From contig NC_079503.1 in assembly GCF_030052815.1 (NCBI RefSeq), forward strand, positions 50,572,735-50,636,734: a stretch of DNA of 64,000 nucleotides, given 5' to 3'. Below, piece after piece: positions 32,521 to 43,910 of the stretch (position 1 is its first letter; every line of letters starts with the position of its first letter). This DNA is from Hevea brasiliensis. Its lineage: Eukaryota > Streptophyta > Magnoliopsida > Malpighiales > Euphorbiaceae. The notes under the pieces were generated by a model. It made no database searches, was not told the origin of the DNA, and was given only the letters and a program-made list of their open reading frames with translations. The translations under genes and the position numbers were made by a program.

Positions 32521-33335
32521 CTTAAACTATTTGACTAAATTGTGTTATTATGAATTTTGATAATTTGTGAATTGGAGTTTAAATTCCTTATGACATTCAT
32601 TGTCTTGAATTTAACTATGGTTTTAAGTATCCACTATTGATATGATTTATGAATTGTGAATTAAAATTGTATTTGGTTAATGTTGTGCACCACTAAGACA
32701 TTGTCTCAGCGATAGCTTTTTATTGCTGTCGCAGGTAGAGAGACAGACAGGGCAGCAGACTAGGCTGCTAATACATCCAGTGAGGGATTACCTGGTATAA
32801 TGAGTATATCAATATTTTGCATTTTGTACTGTAATGTATGACACTGTATGTATATTTTGTTTTTGTTTTGAGCAGTTGTAAATTCAAATTGTACCTTAAA
32901 GTTGTAAATTAATTATGAGTTATTTGACTTGTAAAAATTGTATTATATTTCCTTATCTCAGACTTTGAAAAATTTCTATGGATTTGAATTGAGAAAAATG
33001 TTGTGTTGAGAAGTATGTTGGAGTTGAGATTTGGAAATATATTGAAGTGTGCTTTTATGTGTTTCAAGAACTGTTTTGTCCAAAATACAGATGGCACTCT
33101 GCCAAAATTTTTACAGAAATTCGAAATAATCCAAAGGAGTTAGCTATTTCACTTCAGTTCACAAAAGTTTTTAATACCTGTAAATAGTGCTCACCACTGT
33201 AAAAGAAGTAAGAAAAGTTTTAAAATCCCTTGTAGTGTATTTAATGGGTTATCAGTAGACGGAGTTGGTAATTCATTAGGTATACTACGGGATCATGTTA
33301 TGCCTTACAGAGGGGTGGGGTGTGACATGTTTTAG

Positions 33336-33347
33336 TGGTATCAGAGC
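33336..33347 (+). other. Primer-binding site for initiator tRNA-Met
   Basis: TGGTATCAGAGC, the standard plant initiator-Met primer-binding sequence, eight bases after the 5' LTR end. Confidence 0.9.
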
Positions 33348-33516
33348 AAAGTTTTTAAATTCTATTTTCACATGTTATTTGAATATTCTTTCTTCACAGT
33401 ACAACTGCTCAATATCATTGTTTGATACATACAGTACATTACATTATAAATATGCACTAACGAGAGGAAATCTCCTTGTATTATTGTTCAGGAGATCTAG
33501 AATCCTCGCATTGACT

Positions 33517-34723
33517 ATGGAAGAGGGTGATCGTTTAGTCGATCAATCTATAGAGGCTGAGGTGCAAAGGGGTGCCCCAGCCGTACATAATGTTAGTGGT
33601 TCAGAAGACTGCCCTACAAGATCTGCAGCTTTCTGCTCGCTCGCCAAAGCAGATGGCTGCAAAGTTCCAACAAATGGCTGGTAATGTGCCTAGTCAAGTC
33701 CCAATACAGACACTAGTGGTACAACCACAGTCTTCTGCTAGACAATATGACAAATTGATGAAATATGGGGCTACAGAGTTCAAGGGGACAGTAGATCCTC
33801 TAGAAGCTGAACAGTGGTTAGAGAGGATGGATAGAGTATTCAAGAAACTGCATTGTACAGAGGAGCTCAGATTTGAATACTCAGTATCTTTGCTACAGGG
33901 GGATGCTTATGACTGGTGGAAAACCATTCCCCACAGTCTGGTAGAACCTGCAGTATTAACATGGAATGACTTTCTCGAGAATCGATGTAAATATGTCCCC
34001 GATGCTTATGTGGACCGTGGTCGCAAGAGTTCCTAAGTCTCAAACAGGGAATGCATCGTGGTCGAGTATGAAAGAGAATTTTTCCGCCTGAGCCATTATG
34101 CAGTAAGTCTACTTTCTACCAGCAGGGAGAGATGCAAGAGGTTTGAAACCGGCTTGAAGCCCAGTATCAGATTACAAGTAGTCGGCTTCAAACACACTAA
34201 CTTCTCTGAACTTATTTCTCAAGCTCTAGAGTTAGAAAGAATTGAGTCTGAAGTTGCTCCTGAGAAAAAGAAATCAGAGAAGACAGAAAAAGAGGGAAAT
34301 TCAGTAGAACAGAGTTCTAGTGGTCTTACTGGAAAGAGGAAAAACTATAGTAAGAAGTCCATTAGAGATAGATCTTCTGGACAGAAACCACCCCGATCCG
34401 ATCAGCAAACTCAACAGAAACCCAGAAATGCGCTGTCAGATCGACTTTGTGAAAGTTGTGGTAAACCACATAGTGGGGTATGTTATAGAGCTGTAGGAGC
34501 ATGTTTTAACTGTGGAGAGACTGGCCATTTTGCTAGGGATTGTGTAAATCCAGGTCGTTCTGGATCATTTACTACACCAAAGGGATCAACCCAAGTTTCT
34601 ACCCCAAAGAGTTCACCATCAGTTAGTAGAGGCAAAGGTAGAGGTAGGGGTAGTACACCTAGAAGTCGACTCATCGTGAATCACCCAAAACAGGTGATGC
34701 TTCAACTAGAGTATACGCTATAC
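33517..34723 (+). pseudogene. gag: Tekay-like gag (frameshifted)
   Basis: Starts MEEGDRLVDQSIEAEVQRG, then a frameshift near 33600 moves the reading to the next frame. The gag domain follows (KYGATEFKGTVDPLEAEQWL, FEYSVSLLQGDAYDWW). A stop lies at 34034-34036, after which the same frame resumes with YEREFFRLSHYA. A basic linker and the zinc knuckle CFNCGETGHFARDC (C-x2-C-x4-H-x4-C) end the protein, followed by a serine/arginine-glycine tail. Structural protein of the particle. Confidence 0.85.
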
Positions 34724-35777
34724 TGACGTAAAAGAGATCGAGACTTTTGACATCATTGCGGTACTTTCTCAATTAGCAACTAAGATATATATATGTATTG
34801 TTTGACACGAGTTTGCATACTTTTATGTTAGTGTTAGAACTACATGTTCTGTTGTTATTCCTTTACAGGGGAATAAATTTTGATGCATTAGTGATTAGTC
34901 CTTGAGATAAGGATTGTGATAATAAGTGAAATTACTTTTGAAAGAGTTTATCGGCGAAAAGTATTTTCTAACACACCATAAATTATAAAGCTAATTGGCG
35001 AGCCTACTTAATGTAAGGCAAGAGGACGTAAAAGTAAGATGCAGTAATGGAATTGCTCTAGATGAGGGCAAGGAGGTTATCATAGAAATTGCTAATGGAT
35101 ATTGTAATCAGAATAAGATTCGAATATCAGTGAATTCAAAAAGGATAAAAGATACGAAAATTTGATCTATTGGGATGTATCGTAGTAACTATGAAATGTT
35201 CTTGATGTTTATATCGTAGTCGCAGACACAAGATCGACTTGAGATTATTGTGTAGAGCTACGTACTACCCAATAGTACACCTAGATGAGAATAGTTGCCA
35301 ACGGCATCTGTTTTGGTATAGTTATGCCAGGACAGAATTTAATTGTTAGAAATAAGTTTGAAAATCCTACTTAGGGATCTAAAACTCAAAAGTTAAAATA
35401 TCGAAAGGTTATAGTTCAGTACAAAAGGAAGTAAGTTATAGAATATTGACAGATAAAAAGAGTTATGGAAGTAGAGATTTGAACAGTTGATTCATATATA
35501 ACAAAGAAATATTACGAATGTGAGGAAGACTATGGACTAGAATGGTCAGAGGACCAATGACTGATGAATGATTCTAACATGACCTCAAGGGTCATTCAAG
35601 AAGGAACGTGAACCAAAATATTAGACAGCATAATAGTAAGAGGAGATTGGTGTTATCCAAACAAATTAAACATTGTATTAGATTGTTAAAAGTCTTACGA
35701 TCATATAGAAAGGAGAAATAAACGTATGACTATTGTAAGATAGCTATTGGGCAAAATTTCGTGGACGAAATTTATTT
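34724..35777 (+). other. Protease remnant and unassigned internal DNA
   Basis: The first about 170 bp look like the start of a protease decayed by frameshifts (TRVYA, then LFDTS at the catalytic site). From about 34900 to 35740 I see no coding similarity in any frame; pol has been deleted or replaced. The final about 40 bp are the normal 3' internal end of the family. Confidence 0.55.
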
Positions 35778-35791
35778 AAGGGGGGGAGAAT
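35778..35791 (+). other. Polypurine tract of the Tekay-like element
   Basis: AAGGGGGGGAGAAT immediately before TGTAACACC of the 3' LTR. Confidence 0.9.
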
Positions 35792-38700
35792 TGTAACACC
35801 CCTAAGTTCTAGAGTGCTCTCATTGCTCCAGTGACCATCTTTGTCCTGGACACTAGGATGCCTAGAACCACACTTCAATGAGAGTGAGGAGACATAAAAT
35901 AATGAAATACAAGAAAAGAACGTACAAGAAAAACAAAGGAAAAATGATAGCAAAGAAATGTGATCAAGTTAAACGAGCCGGGAAACCTAGCGATGGGTGA
36001 CTGCACCAGGAAGTCACGGCGTGGACCGTTGACTAGCCCTGCAATGCGAGGAACCCTGGAAAACATTTTTAGGACATAAATAGACCCTTATTGAAGTATA
36101 AATCTCATTAGAAAGATTAAAGAAAAATTAAATAATTAGTACAAAGAAAAATGAGAAATCGAAAAATAGACAAAACCCGGTAATACCGAAAAATCGGGAA
36201 TGCCACCTGAACAGGGGCATTATGGTCATTTGACATCCCGAAGTGTCTTTTGACCTAAATGTCCATTAAAAATAAATAATATTACACTTAGAAAATGAAA
36301 TAAAAAATTAATTTGGTGGTACATAAAGTAAATAGCCAAAAATGGAGTGAAAAATGTGTAAATAACACATTTAAGCATTATTATATAATTAAATGAGTAA
36401 GTGGACCACTAAAGGATTAAATTAAACATAAAATGTGGCTGATGTAAGTCCACTAAACCCATCAGAATGTTCATCTTCCTCATTTCATAAACATTGCCAA
36501 ATTGAAGAAAATGGGAACCACCATGGCCATTTTTCATGCAAGCTCATCTAACCACTCATTTCACTTCTAATCACTTGAGTTCCTTCATCAAAAATGGTCT
36601 ACACATCACAAGGAAGATATTGATACCAAATTTGAGAAGTTTGGTGAAGGTTTAGCAAGTTACAATCAAAGGTAAGTTTACATTTTTTAGAATTCCTTTG
36701 TTAAACTTTATGTTCATGTAATGGGTGTTAGTTTGGTGAAGGAAATTTTAAAGTTTAAATAGCTATTGAGATAGCCATTTTTGGACAGCCATGGGGTCAC
36801 GCATTTAATGATTTATTATGCATATAATTAATGAGAAATAATGTTGATCTTGGTGATTTAATATCCTAGTGAATTATTTCACATATATATGGTGATTTAT
36901 GCACTTGGATGGGAATTGGTAAATTGTAGGGCACTTTGATGTTGAAGGACAATTTTCGGTAGCTTGGGAACACTTGAGTAAATGTATGTATTCATGGAAG
37001 TGTAGGCAGAATATTGACCTAGAAGGATTGATGGATATGTATGTAGATTGATATTGTAAAGTGTATGTAAGATTTGTAATGGTTAGGTGTGTATGTAATG
37101 GTACTTAGAATTTGTAAATGTGAATTATATTTGGTGTGTTGAGGGTAATTGTAATCTGCCCAAAGTAATGTTAATGTAAAGTAGAATATGCTTTTGGTAA
37201 TGTACCAAAACAGATTGGTAGGGAAGTGAACAAATTGCAAGGTAAATGTGTGTGATTGATGTGTGTTAAGCAAAGTAACCAAGGGCAGTGTACATTTTAG
37301 CTAATAAGTTTAAATGTGTAACCTCAATTGGTATGAGACCAATTGAGGTGGAACTAGTCACAAAATGTGCCAACTTTCATTGAGAAAACATACCAAAATT
37401 CTGCTTGCAAGGTGACCTAAGAAAATGACCAATTCGGATTAGGTGCAATTAGGACCTGAAAAATGACCAATTGGGCAGCAGAGAGTGTTTAGGCCATAAC
37501 TCACTCAAAACAGGTCCAATTGACCTGAAATTTTAACCATGAATAGTTAAGACCCATACCTACAAGTCTTATGAAGACACCAAAGCCCAGAAATGACCAT
37601 AAGCAAGTCAAACAACTTGCACAAGTTCGGGTCAAAAAACTGGCCGAACCAGAGTTGACCAAATTGACCCAAAATTGACCTAATTTGATACCAATTGACC
37701 AGCAATAGTGTAATGACCATAACTTGGTCTACTTAACTCGGATTGACCTAAAATTTTGAACCGCGGTCCATAAGACCTAGATCTACAAGTTTGTAGTTTC
37801 GACCGAGACCCAAAAACCGAGGAAACTAGATCGTCCGGCTAGGTCAAACCAGTATCCCGGAATCCAGCAAGTTGCATTAAAATGCACTAAACAAGGAAAC
37901 GAGTTTGGCAAAACGTACCAAACCTAAAACCCTATCGAGTGTGACATATTAATGACACTAAAACCTAATTTACCTAGAAAACATCGAGGGTCGGTATATT
38001 GGGTGATTTAGCAAATAAAGGTATTCAGTGAATTATTTAGCGAACATTATCGTTAGAGGCAAATTAATTTAGCACTGAAACACTTCAAATTGTGTTTCTC
38101 AGTTAACAAGAACTCAGCAAAAGGGAAAGAAATACTGAGTCAGGACCAGGAGACAAATATCAGAGGTTTGTGCACAACAACTATTTCTTTTGAATTTTTC
38201 AATTGAAATAAATTATGACTATTTGTATATTATTGTTTTAAATTGTGGAAATGTGTTTGGTGGACACTTATTGATTGAAAAACATTGTGAATGGTTTGAA
38301 ACTGTGAAAAATTGTTTGAATGATAGTGATGGATACTTATTGATTGAAAAGCACTGTAAATGGTTTTTGTGGAAATTGAAGTGAATTACGAATTGTGTTG
38401 CCATTTTATGAATGAAATTATAACTTTGGAAATTTATTGGATTCTTACGGATCATTTGAATAAAATGTTTGGAATTGTTTTGACTCACAATTGGCATGAC
38501 ACGGATATTATGTTCCTCCTCCATTAATGGGGTGAGTGTGATTATTCCTCCCTCTTTGACTTATCAGTCTGGGGTGAGTATGATTATGTTCCTCCCTCTT
38601 TGACTTCCCAGTCTGAGGTGAGTATGGATGAGTACTCATTAGATAGCTAGCTTCCTCCCTCATTGATTTCGATTATTGGGGTGAGTATGTCTTGTCGTGG

Positions 38701-39909
38701 TGTACAACACGGCATATATGGAAAAATTTGTGTCATGACCTAAATTGTGTTATTGATTGGCAACATTGTATTGTTCAATTATTTGATCGAATGGTGTTAT
38801 TGATTTGCAAAACGATATTATTCAATTATTTGATCGAATGGTGTTATTGATTTGCAAAACGATATTATTCAGTTATTTGATCGAATGGTGTTATTGATTT
38901 GCAAAACGATATTATTCAGTTATTTGATCAATTGTGTTATTGATTTGCAAAACGATATTATTCAGTTATTTGATTGAATTGTGTTATTGATTTGCAAAAC
39001 GATATTATTCAGTTATTTGATCGAATTGTGTTATTGATTTGCAAAAAGGTATTATTCAGTTATTTGGTCAAATTGTGCATGAATTGGCAATACGGTATTC
39101 TTAAACTATTTGACTAAATTGTGTTATTATGAATTTTGATAATTTGTGAATTGGAGTTTAAATTCCTTATGACATTCATTGTCTTGAATTTAACTATGGT
39201 TTTAAGTATCCACTATTGATATGATTTATGAATTGTGAATTAAAATTGTATTTGGTTAATGTTGTGCACCACTGAGACATTGTCTCAGCGATAGCTTTTT
39301 ATTGCTGTCGCAGGTAGAGAGACAGAGCAGTGCAGACTAGGTCGCTAATACATCCAAAGGAGGGATTACCAGTATAATGAGTATACCAATATTTTGCATT
39401 TTGTAATCAGAATGTATGACACTGTATGTATATTTTGTTTTTGTTTTGAGCAGTTGTAAATTCAAATTGTACCTTGAAGTTGTAAATTAATTATGAGTTA
39501 TTTGACTTGTAAAAATTGTATTATATTTCCTTATCTCAGACTTTGAAAAATTTCTATGGATTTGAATTGAGAAAAATGTTGTGTTGAGAAGTATGTTGGA
39601 GTTGAGATTTGGAAATATATTGAAGTGTGCTTTTTACAGGTTTTCTGAAGAACTGTTTTGTCCAAAATACAGATGGCACTCTGCCAAAATTTTTACAGAA
39701 ATTCGAAATAATCCAAAGGAGTTAGCTATTTCACTTCAGTTCACAAAAGTTTTTAATACCTGTAAATAGTGCTCACCACTGTAAAAGAAGTAAGAAAAGT
39801 TTTAAAATCCCTTGTAGTGTATTTAATGGGTTATCAGTAGACGGAGTTGGTAATTCATTAGGTATACTACGGGATCATGTTATGCCTTACAGAGGGGTGG
39901 GGTGTGACA
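35792..39909 (+). repeat. 3' LTR of the Tekay-like element (4,118 bp)
   Basis: Copy of 29222-33327 with few differences, including the W-box cluster and the 47-bp array (38770-39100). Confidence 0.92.
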
Positions 39910-39914
39910 ATGTA

Positions 39915-39999
39915 AATGGAAAAGTGAAAATGCCTTTTCATTAATAAAACATGCACAAGATACATACTAAATGATATGCTCTAAGGCATACTACTAACA
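39915..39999 (-). mobile_element. Copia (Angela-like) LTR, piece 3 of 3
   Basis: Final 85 bp, ending on + as GGCATACTACTAACA, i.e. TGTTAGTAGTATGCC on -, the LTR 5' terminus. The following TCTAG (40000-40004) is the probable TSD, because the homologous Ogre-1 integrase sequence contains an uninterrupted GTCTAGC there. No copia polypurine tract follows, so this is a solo LTR or the 5' LTR of an element extending left of the window. Confidence 0.88.
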
Positions 40000-41010
40000 T
40001 CTAGCTGGTCTAACCTTGATTGAACCCATTCTGTCTCATCTAGTTCTGCCTCTTTTAGAATCCTTAAAAAAGGAATTTCTACCTCAATTGGCAGAACAGC
40101 TTTTATCCCATAGACTAGCAAATATAGAGTTGCCCCGATTGATGTTCGTACCGTAGTTCGGTAGGCATGAAGTGCGAAGGGAAGTATGGCGATGAATTGA
40201 GATGCCATATCTTGTATTGATTGCACAACTTTTGAACCTTTGGACCATTTAGATTCTTGGCATTATCAGTAAAAAACTCCCCCAGAAGACCATATACGCA
40301 AATAATATTATTCTTGAAGAACTTCAAAAAGGTGTTCTGAGTGATGTGAGCGTATGAAGTCGCTTCTACCCATTTAGTGAAGTAATCGATGGCTACTAAA
40401 ATGAATCTGTGCTCATTGGATGCTTTTGATTAATCAGACCGATCACATTGATACTCCACATTGCAAACGGCCATGTTGAGGCAAGATTGTAGAGCTGACG
40501 AGGTGAGACATTTATCTGGTTAGCATAAACTTGGCATTTGTGACACTTTCGAAAGTACTCAATGCAATCCTTTTCCAAGGTGGTCCAAAAGTAACCCCGC
40601 CTTAAGATTTTCTTTGCCATCATATACCCATTGCTATGAGTAGCGTAGTTCCCCTTGTGAGTTTCGAATAGAATTCTTCTTGCTCCTTTGGCATTTACAC
40701 ACCTCAACAATTCACCATTGGAGCTTCTTTTGTATAAGACTTCTCCACTAGGGAAGTATCCCATTGCTAATCTTCTGATCATTCTCCTTTCGTTCTTGCT
40801 TGCCCCAGGAGGATATTCCCTATTTTTTATATAAACCTAGACATCATGATACCAGGGTTTGCCATCTTTTTCTTCTTCAATCATAAAGCAGTATGCCGGC
40901 TCACTTCTTGCTTTGATTTGTAATAACTACGTTACTTGCCCTTCCTCCATCAGAGTCATCACTGCTAGGGTAACTAAGGCATCTGCAAATTGGTTCTTAT
41001 CCCGACTCAG
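40000..41010 (-). pseudogene. Ogre-2 integrase (partial)
   Basis: Pieces readable on -: MAKKILRRGYFWTTLEKDC, CHKCQ, FTDNAKNLNGPKVQKL and RTSIGATLYLLVYGIKAVLP, with frameshifts between. The C-terminal third is missing at the copia insertion. Lys codons stand where Ogre-1 has TAA. Confidence 0.85.
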
Positions 41011-43037
41011 GTGAGTGAAAGAGATCTCCTCAAATTCCTTGATTAGTTCGAGGAGATATTTCTGATATGGGATCAGTTTCGGGTCTTTAATCTGTCATTC
41101 TCCTTTGACTTGATAAATAATCAAAGCTGAATCCCCATACACTTCTAATTTCTTTATCTTCATTTCAATGGCCGCTTGTAAATCGCTCACGCAGGCTTCA
41201 TACTCCGCTAAATTATTTGTGCAGCCAATCCTCAGCTTAACAGCTATTGGGAAATGTCTCCCATCTAGGGCAACAAGTACTGCTCCAATCCCATTACCAA
41301 TTAAATTGACTACTCCATTAAAATACATTTCCCATACGTCATTTGGGCTTTCAGCATCATTACTCACTATGTTAATGTATTCATCTAGGAATTCAAAATC
41401 CAGGGCTTTATAATCATTGATTGGGTTCTCAGCCAAAAGATCAGGTATCACACTCTCTTTCACTACTTTTCTTGTCATATAGACTATGTCGTACTGAGAA
41501 AGTATGACCTGCCATTTTGCTAATCTTCGAGGTATGAAAGGGCTTTCAAATACATACTTGATTTGGATCCATCCTGGAGATAAGCCATGTCTTATGATTC
41601 AACATGTAATGTTTGAGCTGATTCGCTGTCCAAGCCAATGCACAACAGGTCTTGTCTAGGGATGAGTATCTCGACTCGCAGTCATTGAATTTCTTACTCA
41701 AATAGTAAATGGCTCTTTCTTTCCTCCCAGTATCATCATGCTGTCCCAGAACACAACCCATCAAGCCCTGCTAAACTGCCATATACAGAATTAATGGCCT
41801 ACCCATCACTGGAGGGACAAACACTGGTGGATTTGATAAGTACTGCCTAATCCTTTCAAAAGCCTCTTGACAAGATTGGTCCCTTTTGGTAGTATTATTC
41901 TTTCTAAGTAACTTGAAATTGGGTTCAGCCTTAGCGGTGAGGTTAGAGATGAATCTCGAGATGTAGTTCAACTTTCTCAGGAAACTATGCACATCCCTTT
42001 CCATTTTTTGGGAGGGCATTTCTTAGATGGCTCGAATTTTGTCCAGATCTACCTCTATTCCCTTCTCACTTACTATAAATCTCAACAACTTTCTCGATTT
42101 TGCTCCAAACACACATTTAGTTAAGTTCAACTTTAGCTGATATTTCCTGAGCCTTTCGAACACTTTTCTTAATACCTATATATGGCTTTCGGTCCCCCTA
42201 GATTTAATGATCATGTCATCCACATAAACTTCTACTTCTTTATGCATCATGTCATAAAATAATGTGACCATGGGACGTTGGTAAGTAGCCCCTGCATTCT
42301 TTAGCCCAAAGGGCATCACCCGGTAGCAAAAGACTCCCTACTGAGTGATGAAGGTGGTCTTTTCTTTGTCATCGTTGTCCATCAAAATCTGGTTATACCC
42401 TGAGGCTCCGTCAATACATGAACACCTCCCTAATCCTGCAGCATTGTCTACCAGCACATCTATATGTGGAAGAGGGAAATCATCTTTCAGACTTACCTTA
42501 TTGAGATCCTTATAGTCAATGCATACTCTCACTCTACCATCTTTTTTCATTACGGGGACAATGTTACCCACCCATTCCGGGTATTTTACTACTTCTAAGA
42601 ATCCAGCATCATATTGTTTTTTTACTTCATCCTTGACTTTGAGCAGGGTGTCAGGGTTCATTCTTCTCAGGTTTTGTTTAACTGGGATTGTTCTAGGGAT
42701 CAAGGGAATCTTATGTGTGACTATCTGAGGATCCAGTCCTGGTATGTCATCATAGCCCCAAGTGAATACGTCGATGAATTCCTTTAGCAGTTGAATCATG
42801 TCTTCTAGTTCTTTAGTATTCACGATTCTAAGTTCCCTTTTATTTTCCTCTATCCCCAGATTCACAGTATTCATTTCATCTCCACAGGGCACTAGAGTGG
42901 GTTCATCTGCCTCTCCCGGCTCTTTCACAGGCTCTTCTTCAGGATCACTTGAATCAATGGCAATTATGGGACTTTCAAAGTTAACATAAGAGATTTCGGA
43001 GTTGATTGGATTAGTATGGAGGGGTTGGTCAATGGTC
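41011..43037 (-). pseudogene. Ogre-2 RT, RNase H and second RNase H
   Basis: RT exon begins TIDQPLHTNPINSE right after the intron. RT motifs: RVRVCIDYKDLNKVSL and CIDGASGYNQILM. A TAG stop follows at 42338-42340 in FITQ*GVFCYRVMPFG, the same Trp position that is TAG in Ogre-1. The connection RNase H shows MGCVLGQHDDTGRKERAIYY; the second RNase H (41095-41478) shows MYFNGVVN, AEYEAC and VYGDSALI. Further stops and frameshifts divide it. Confidence 0.87.
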
Positions 43038-43234
43038 CTGGAGAAGTGAAAATGGATTATATTAAAGATTGAATTTTTGGAATGAACTTTTTTAAAAGAA
43101 AATATTGACACAGAGTTTGAGAAAATGCGCTATTAATTTGTTAATTGCTTAATCATAAAAAGAGGTCCATTTACAGAATTACACTTGACACCATGGACAA
43201 CGTAATCAAGTGTTGGTAATAAAATATACTTTAC
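43038..43234 (-). other. Ogre-2 intron between protease and RT (197 nt)
   Basis: On -: TTCGA/GTAAAGTATATTTT ... CTTCTCCAG/GACCATTG. Splicing joins GA+G and keeps the frame into TIDQPLHTNP. Donor and acceptor are both intact here, unlike in Ogre-1. Confidence 0.72.
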
Positions 43235-43910
43235 TCGAAATAAAGCATAGGGATATCTTCAGCTTCCCAATTGTCAAGCTCTTGTCCCTCTGTGATTGGC
43301 GAAATCAGTATTTCGAACATAGAATCCAAGTGCAGGACATTGATGGATGATTATGGGGGAGATTCTTCATCCTATTCTTTCAAGTTCTCGATGAACGGTT
43401 TGGTGAAAACATCTAAGATTTTCGAGACATTTTTCTTCATTTTAAGAGGTTTATCGAATCTCTGATCCCTAAGTAGGCTCCTCATTCGGAATCTTCCATC
43501 AGTCAAAGCATCCTCATCATATCCCAATCCTGAGCATCCATTCCTTTGAGTGGCTGACAATGGTTCAACAATTCCTTGCAGGGTGACACCTAATCCCTTG
43601 CCCTTTTCATAGCCATTTTTCAGCATTACCTTTGTAATAATGGCTACAGCTCCCCCGTCTCCCAAAATAGTTCCTTGTAGCTCTAAAGCTTGAAATGAGC
43701 TTTCTAGAGATCATTCAGTCATTTCCACAAAAGGGACTGATTGTGGCTTGGTGACCAGCATAGCTTCTTCTCCTGTAACCATAATGATTTTGCCGTTCAT
43801 GACATATTTGATCGTCTGGTGCAGAGTTGAAGTGCATTTGCCAAATGGATCCAGGGCCTTCCCAACAGCATAGTGTATACTAGTTCAATATCCATTACCT
43901 AGAATGTTAC
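43235..43910 (-). pseudogene. Ogre-2 protease C-terminal part with G-patch-like motif
   Basis: Contains KNGYEKGKGLGVTLQGI (G-patch-like) and DALTDGRFRMRS, then ITEGQELDNWEAEDIP leading to the intron donor. Stops occur in the linker. The upstream half is displaced to 48027-48749 by the family E insertion. Confidence 0.8.

Larger units (their letters stand above)
29222..33327 (+). repeat. 5' LTR of the Tekay-like element (4,106 bp)
   Basis: No ORF that I trust. Contains a cluster of W-box motifs TTGACC (30943-31171), GGTGAGTATG/TCCTCCCTC short repeats (31950-32110) and a 47-bp tandem repeat (32188-32520). Nearly identical to the 3' LTR apart from small indels, so the insertion looks young. Confidence 0.9.
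29222..39909 (+). mobile_element. Tekay/Del-like gypsy element with deleted pol, TSD ATGTA
   Basis: Complete insertion of 10,688 bp flanked by ATGTA (29217-29221 and 39910-39914). Two LTRs of about 4.1 kb (29222-33327 and 35792-39909) begin TGTAACACCCCTAAGTTC and end GGGGTGTGACA. An initiator-Met tRNA binding site follows the 5' LTR, and the polypurine tract AAGGGGGGGAGAAT precedes the 3' LTR after CAAAATTTCGTGGACGAAAT, the usual end of Tekay/Del chromoviruses. Internal DNA is only 2.46 kb: a broken gag, a protease remnant and about 0.9 kb without recognisable coding. RT, RNase H, integrase and chromodomain are absent, so it would have needed enzymes in trans. Confidence 0.9.
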
